Shown one piece after another: positions 37,801 to 40,800 of a DNA stretch of 44,395 nt. A program made the translations under genes and the position numbers. How positions within the stretch are numbered: position 1 is the stretch's first letter; each line of letters opens with the position of its first letter. The notes under the pieces were generated by a model, which was given only the letters and a program-made list of their open reading frames with translations, had not been told where the DNA came from and did not search any database. Location of the stretch: contig BEXV01000872.1 in assembly GCA_003118195.1 (NCBI GenBank), positions 89,159 through 133,553 on the forward strand, written 5' to 3'. This DNA is from Hemicentrotus pulcherrimus (Eukaryota; Echinodermata; Echinoidea; Camarodonta; Strongylocentrotidae).

Positions 37801-40800
37801 TGCTGCTTTTAAAAGTCTTTAAATTTGATGGGAAATAGTATCGTTTATGACAAATGCCTGAACTACTGGAATACGTTAAAAGCAGATTTTATCCTTCCAC
37901 TTTCTCCTGCAATATTTTTGCCACATTAATTCTTAATTTTTGCCACATTACTTCTCAATTTTTTTCCGTACCCTAATTTCAGTGAGCACACCATGTGACA
38001 GCAACCCTTGTCCCGCGGACGAACAATGCTTCTACAGTGCTGACACGTATCTCTGCTTACCACAAGGTGCGCTTTTCATATGAAACGAACGCAAAAATAG
38101 AATAAAAATAAAGAGCCAAAAATTACCTTAAGGATTGGTTTGTACTTTTGATAGTTTGAAATGCAGTTTGTATGGCAGTATGCTTGAATGTGGGTGCAGT
38201 GTGTCTTGATATGTTCATCACCTCACCTTTGTTTGAAAACAAAGCTTTAAATCTAGATACATAAACTTTCCCAAAGTACCATCCTATTTGATAGTAAGAC
38301 ATTGACAGTTTTCTTCAGGACCCTTAGCCATATAAATGCAAAATCCTTCAAAACATCAATTGTGAACCAGGAAATAAAATCTGTTTGTGGGAGATGTTCG
38401 TTTTTTTTTTAAATCTCTATCATCAATTCAATCCTTGAACCTGCTAGATGACATTTTGATAGACATTGCATACTACATGGTCTTGTGAAAATAGTTATGT
38501 GCTTATTGCTGTCAATTCAATTCGGTTGATGTGTTGTGTAAAATTCTCTGTTTTATTAGCTCACTCTGTTTCGGTTCGTCTCCCTTTCTCTCTCAATCTC
38601 TCTCTCTCTCTCTCTAACTCTATTTTCCCTGTATTGTTTTCCTTCTATAGCTTTCAATTCCTCTTATCCATTTTATCCATTTTATTAAAAAGTTTATATC
38701 TTTGGAACCCAACCACATTTGGTTGTGAAAAAGTATATGTTAGGGTAATTTTAGTGAATTCTACAAGATCTACACAAAACATACACATTCCCTAGGAATT
38801 GAAATTATTTATTTGCCTCTTTTAATGTAAAAATCAAATTAAACCCATTCCCTTATTATTAGTGCCCAATGCACACTTAAAATCTGAAGCATGTAACACA
38901 GGTACTGCTTTCATGGTTAAAAGGGTAAAAAAAAAAGAAGTTCATGACCCATACAAGCACTCTGCAATACCTACTGCACTTAAAATTACAAATATCTATC
39001 ATGTTTTGCTTCTGTAGTTCATGCACCCAAAAAGGCATTCATACTTTGGTCTGTTTGAACTATTAATTTATGGTATGAAAGAAGTCCTTTTTTTCATCTT
39101 TAATGGATGTTCTTGTTCTGTTTATGCTGAGATTGAAAGATCAATCTTTTCTGACAGATATAGCACCACCGGGGGGAGGTACGAAGCAGATCGGGGAAGG
39201 ATAATTTATTAGTCGACCCTAAGTAGCCATTTCACCCAATGCATATGTTTACGTCAGGCCTACATAGAGTCTTCTTTTAATTTTCAACATGCATAAGCAT
39301 CATCAAACACAGTCATACACATCATTATTTAGGATAGGAATAATACCAAAACAAGTTAATAACCTTTATCTCTTTCCCATGTTTGCTGCAATCCCATACG
39401 TACAGCCCCTCCATCTTCCATGTCTTTAGGATCTTCTTGTGTTCTAGCTTTGTTGGTCCATTCTTTCTGTCACTATGAGTTTTTTGCCTTTTCACCTGTC
39501 TCTGCACTTTCATATTGTGTTAACTGTTCCTAATAAATGCCATGATAGATTCAAAGTTCATTTGTAAAGAGTGGTCGAAAGTTTTATCTAGATTGATTCG
39601 TATTCTTTCATCCATAAATATGTAAAGTAAAAGAATGTTAGAAGCATTTATCACTTTGGCAATGTTAACAAATAGGATCATGAGTGTTTGGAAATTTGCA
39701 TTTATTCAATCCTGAACTTAGATTCAAAATATTTAAATGTCTGGTTCCAAATTTAGTTAAACATACTACTTTTTGTAGCTTCATGTTAGATCACGCAGCA
39801 AATGATAATATCATGTCCTTGAAAAATTTCTATCCAGAAGTACAACAGTGCTATGGTAAAGAAAACAAATTTATTTTTTAAATTGTTTTCCTATTGTTTT
39901 TGTTCTATAGTTGCTGGAAGGAAGCGAAGGGGTGCTGACAGTATTTCTATGGCTGGTATGTATTGATATAGTTCGAAAACCTTTGAATGATGGATGGCTT
40001 ATAATATGATCGAGAAGAAGAACACAAAAAGAGTGATTTTGTGTCAGCAAAATTAAGCTTGGAAAATTAAATGTTTGGGAATACTGAGCAATTTTCAAAT
40101 TGATAAAAAATAACCGTATTCTTGTTACCCTGTAAGACTTCTTTATTTTTTTGTCTTGCTTTACTGATTCTTCAGCATGTGAATATTAACTTTCTCACGT
40201 TATGAATGGATATATATTTGTAATATGCAAAATGTGGAGGTTTAAATGTATATTGGATATGTCACCAAACTGTGGATCTCTTGGTTCGCGGTTCAGATCA
40301 TGTCGCGGCACTAATGTCCTTTGGCAAGACGTTAATCTGCATGGGCATATGTACTTGATCCAGGTGAGGTACCTGGCTGTACGCAATTTCTGGAAATGCT
40401 AGAGCACCTTAATGGCAGCCATTCTAAAGACGGGTAATAAAAATGAGGGCCAGGAGTGTCTGAAAGAAATTATCGTTGTCCAAGAACCAACTTTTATGAT
40501 GATTATTGTTGATATTAAGATGACATATCAATATAATAAACACATTTACACCTTCTTTGTTTGCAGAAGACTGTCCTTGTCTGAATGATGGCCTGTGCAA
40601 GAAGGATCACAATGATAACAACAGGTGCATCTGCAAACCAGGCTTCTTTGGACCACTCTGCGAGAATGGTGAGTTCTGCAAATTATAAAATATTATTGGT
40701 TGAGGTATCTGTGCTTTCTATGGAGTTCAGATCACATGTTTAGAACTACATGTATTATATGAAATAAGGCCTAAGAATGATTGCATAAGATTTGCCCAGA

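Noticed and set aside
38466..38795. Plus-strand open frame with CT-repeat-derived LSLSLS
   Set aside because: It is made of a microsatellite and T-rich intron sequence; no splice sites or domain.
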